A DNA stretch of 64,000 nt from positions 21,606 through 85,605 of the forward strand of contig NZ_JAJSBI010000038.1 in the NCBI RefSeq assembly GCF_021261325.1. The letters run 5' to 3'. Position numbers and translations under genes: made by a program. The stretch is from Streptomyces guryensis. GTDB taxonomy: Bacteria > Actinomycetota > Actinomycetes > Streptomycetales > Streptomycetaceae. Position 1 is the stretch's first letter; each line of letters starts with the position of its first letter. A model generated the notes under the pieces. The model was not told the DNA's origin. It ran no database searches and saw only the letters and a list, made by a program, of their open reading frames with translations. Shown here piece after piece: positions 63,915 through 64,000 of this stretch.

Positions 63915-64000
63915 TCACTTCCCTTGGCGCCACCACAGTGGCCGGGGTAAGTCGCGTGCGTCGAGGTACTGCTGGAATGCTGTGGGAGGGCGGGGCCGGT
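63915..64000 (-). CDS. 3' end of a gene entering from the right
   Basis: The frame closing at 63915-63917 is open to the window edge and reads RPPTAFQQYLDARDLPRPLW then WRQGK and stop. The composition and codon use look coding. It is too short to name. The stop lies 77 bp before the start of the HTH protein on the same strand. Confidence 0.5.
   Translation of the reverse strand, partial: RPRPPTAFQQYLDARDLPRPLWWRQGK

Noticed and set aside
1..64000. tRNA, rRNA, CRISPR arrays and IS elements
   Set aside because: No tRNA-like GGTTCGAATCC T-arm in a valid context, no regular repeat-spacer array and no transposase gene was seen.

Overview
The window is high-GC actinobacterial chromosome, almost certainly Streptomyces core chromosome. 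The coding sequences are GC-rich with strong third-position GC bias. Streptomyces and actinobacterial markers are present: mycothiol genes mshA and mshD, glnR, the nickel regulator nur, the sigma-WhiG antagonist rsiG, DUF1416, DUF3099, DUF2516 and DUF2993 proteins, and many small conserved proteins. No tRNA, rRNA, IS element or CRISPR array was seen.

Layout. 0-8.1 kb is a phosphate/polyphosphate block: the end of pstB, a PiT transporter with its DUF47 partner, a CsoR regulator with a perfect operator, a lipoprotein, a Nudix hydrolase, a CHAD protein and ppk. 8.6-20.8 kb holds mshD, a decayed 5'-nucleotidase remnant, a DUF2993 protein, two tandem Lys/Pro-rich mini-peptides before an ABC exporter, an Uma2 protein, a fused pectate lyase/pectinesterase, a DUF397 remnant, a toxin-antitoxin-like bicistron and an unrecognised three-gene operon. 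20.8-26.6 kb holds an MprAB-like two-component system with an HtrA-like protease, a LacI regulator and glnR. 26.8-36.2 kb is housekeeping: hydrolase, MoaD-like protein, DUF2993, a sulfurtransferase with a Cys-containing leader peptide, DUF1416, DUF3099, DsrE, nitrobindin-like protein, nur, ygfZ, dtd and rsiG.

37.9-44.6 kb is the most unusual region. Three paralogous GntR-type regulators each have a -10 element exactly 6 nt before a GTG start, which suggests leaderless transcripts, and each has palindromic sites upstream. Two related tiny membrane proteins are divergent from regulators 2 and 3. A HAD hydrolase is translationally coupled to regulator 2, and a 733-residue protein carries two APH-type kinase domains. 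I propose this as one undescribed signalling module.

44.6-61 kb holds a TetR regulator, a HelD-like RNA polymerase helicase, an F420 nitroreductase-hemerythrin fusion, RraA with a long hairpin over its start codon, an ECF41 sigma factor with its carboxymuconolactone decarboxylase partner and predicted promoter, an XRE regulator with a 12-bp-arm inverted repeat, an HbhA-like protein, a receiver-PP2C phosphatase, an NlpC/P60 hydrolase, methyltransferases, mshA-ybjN, AraC and DUF2000. 61-64 kb looks accessory: a double-glycine-leader precursor-like peptide, a small secreted peptide, an Rpn-type nuclease with an internal 12-bp repeat tract, and a helix-turn-helix protein.

Two dispersed intergenic repeat families run through the window. 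Family A (CGTTTGAGGACGAGG-type) occurs at five places and family B (GGGGCTGTATCGA-type) at three.
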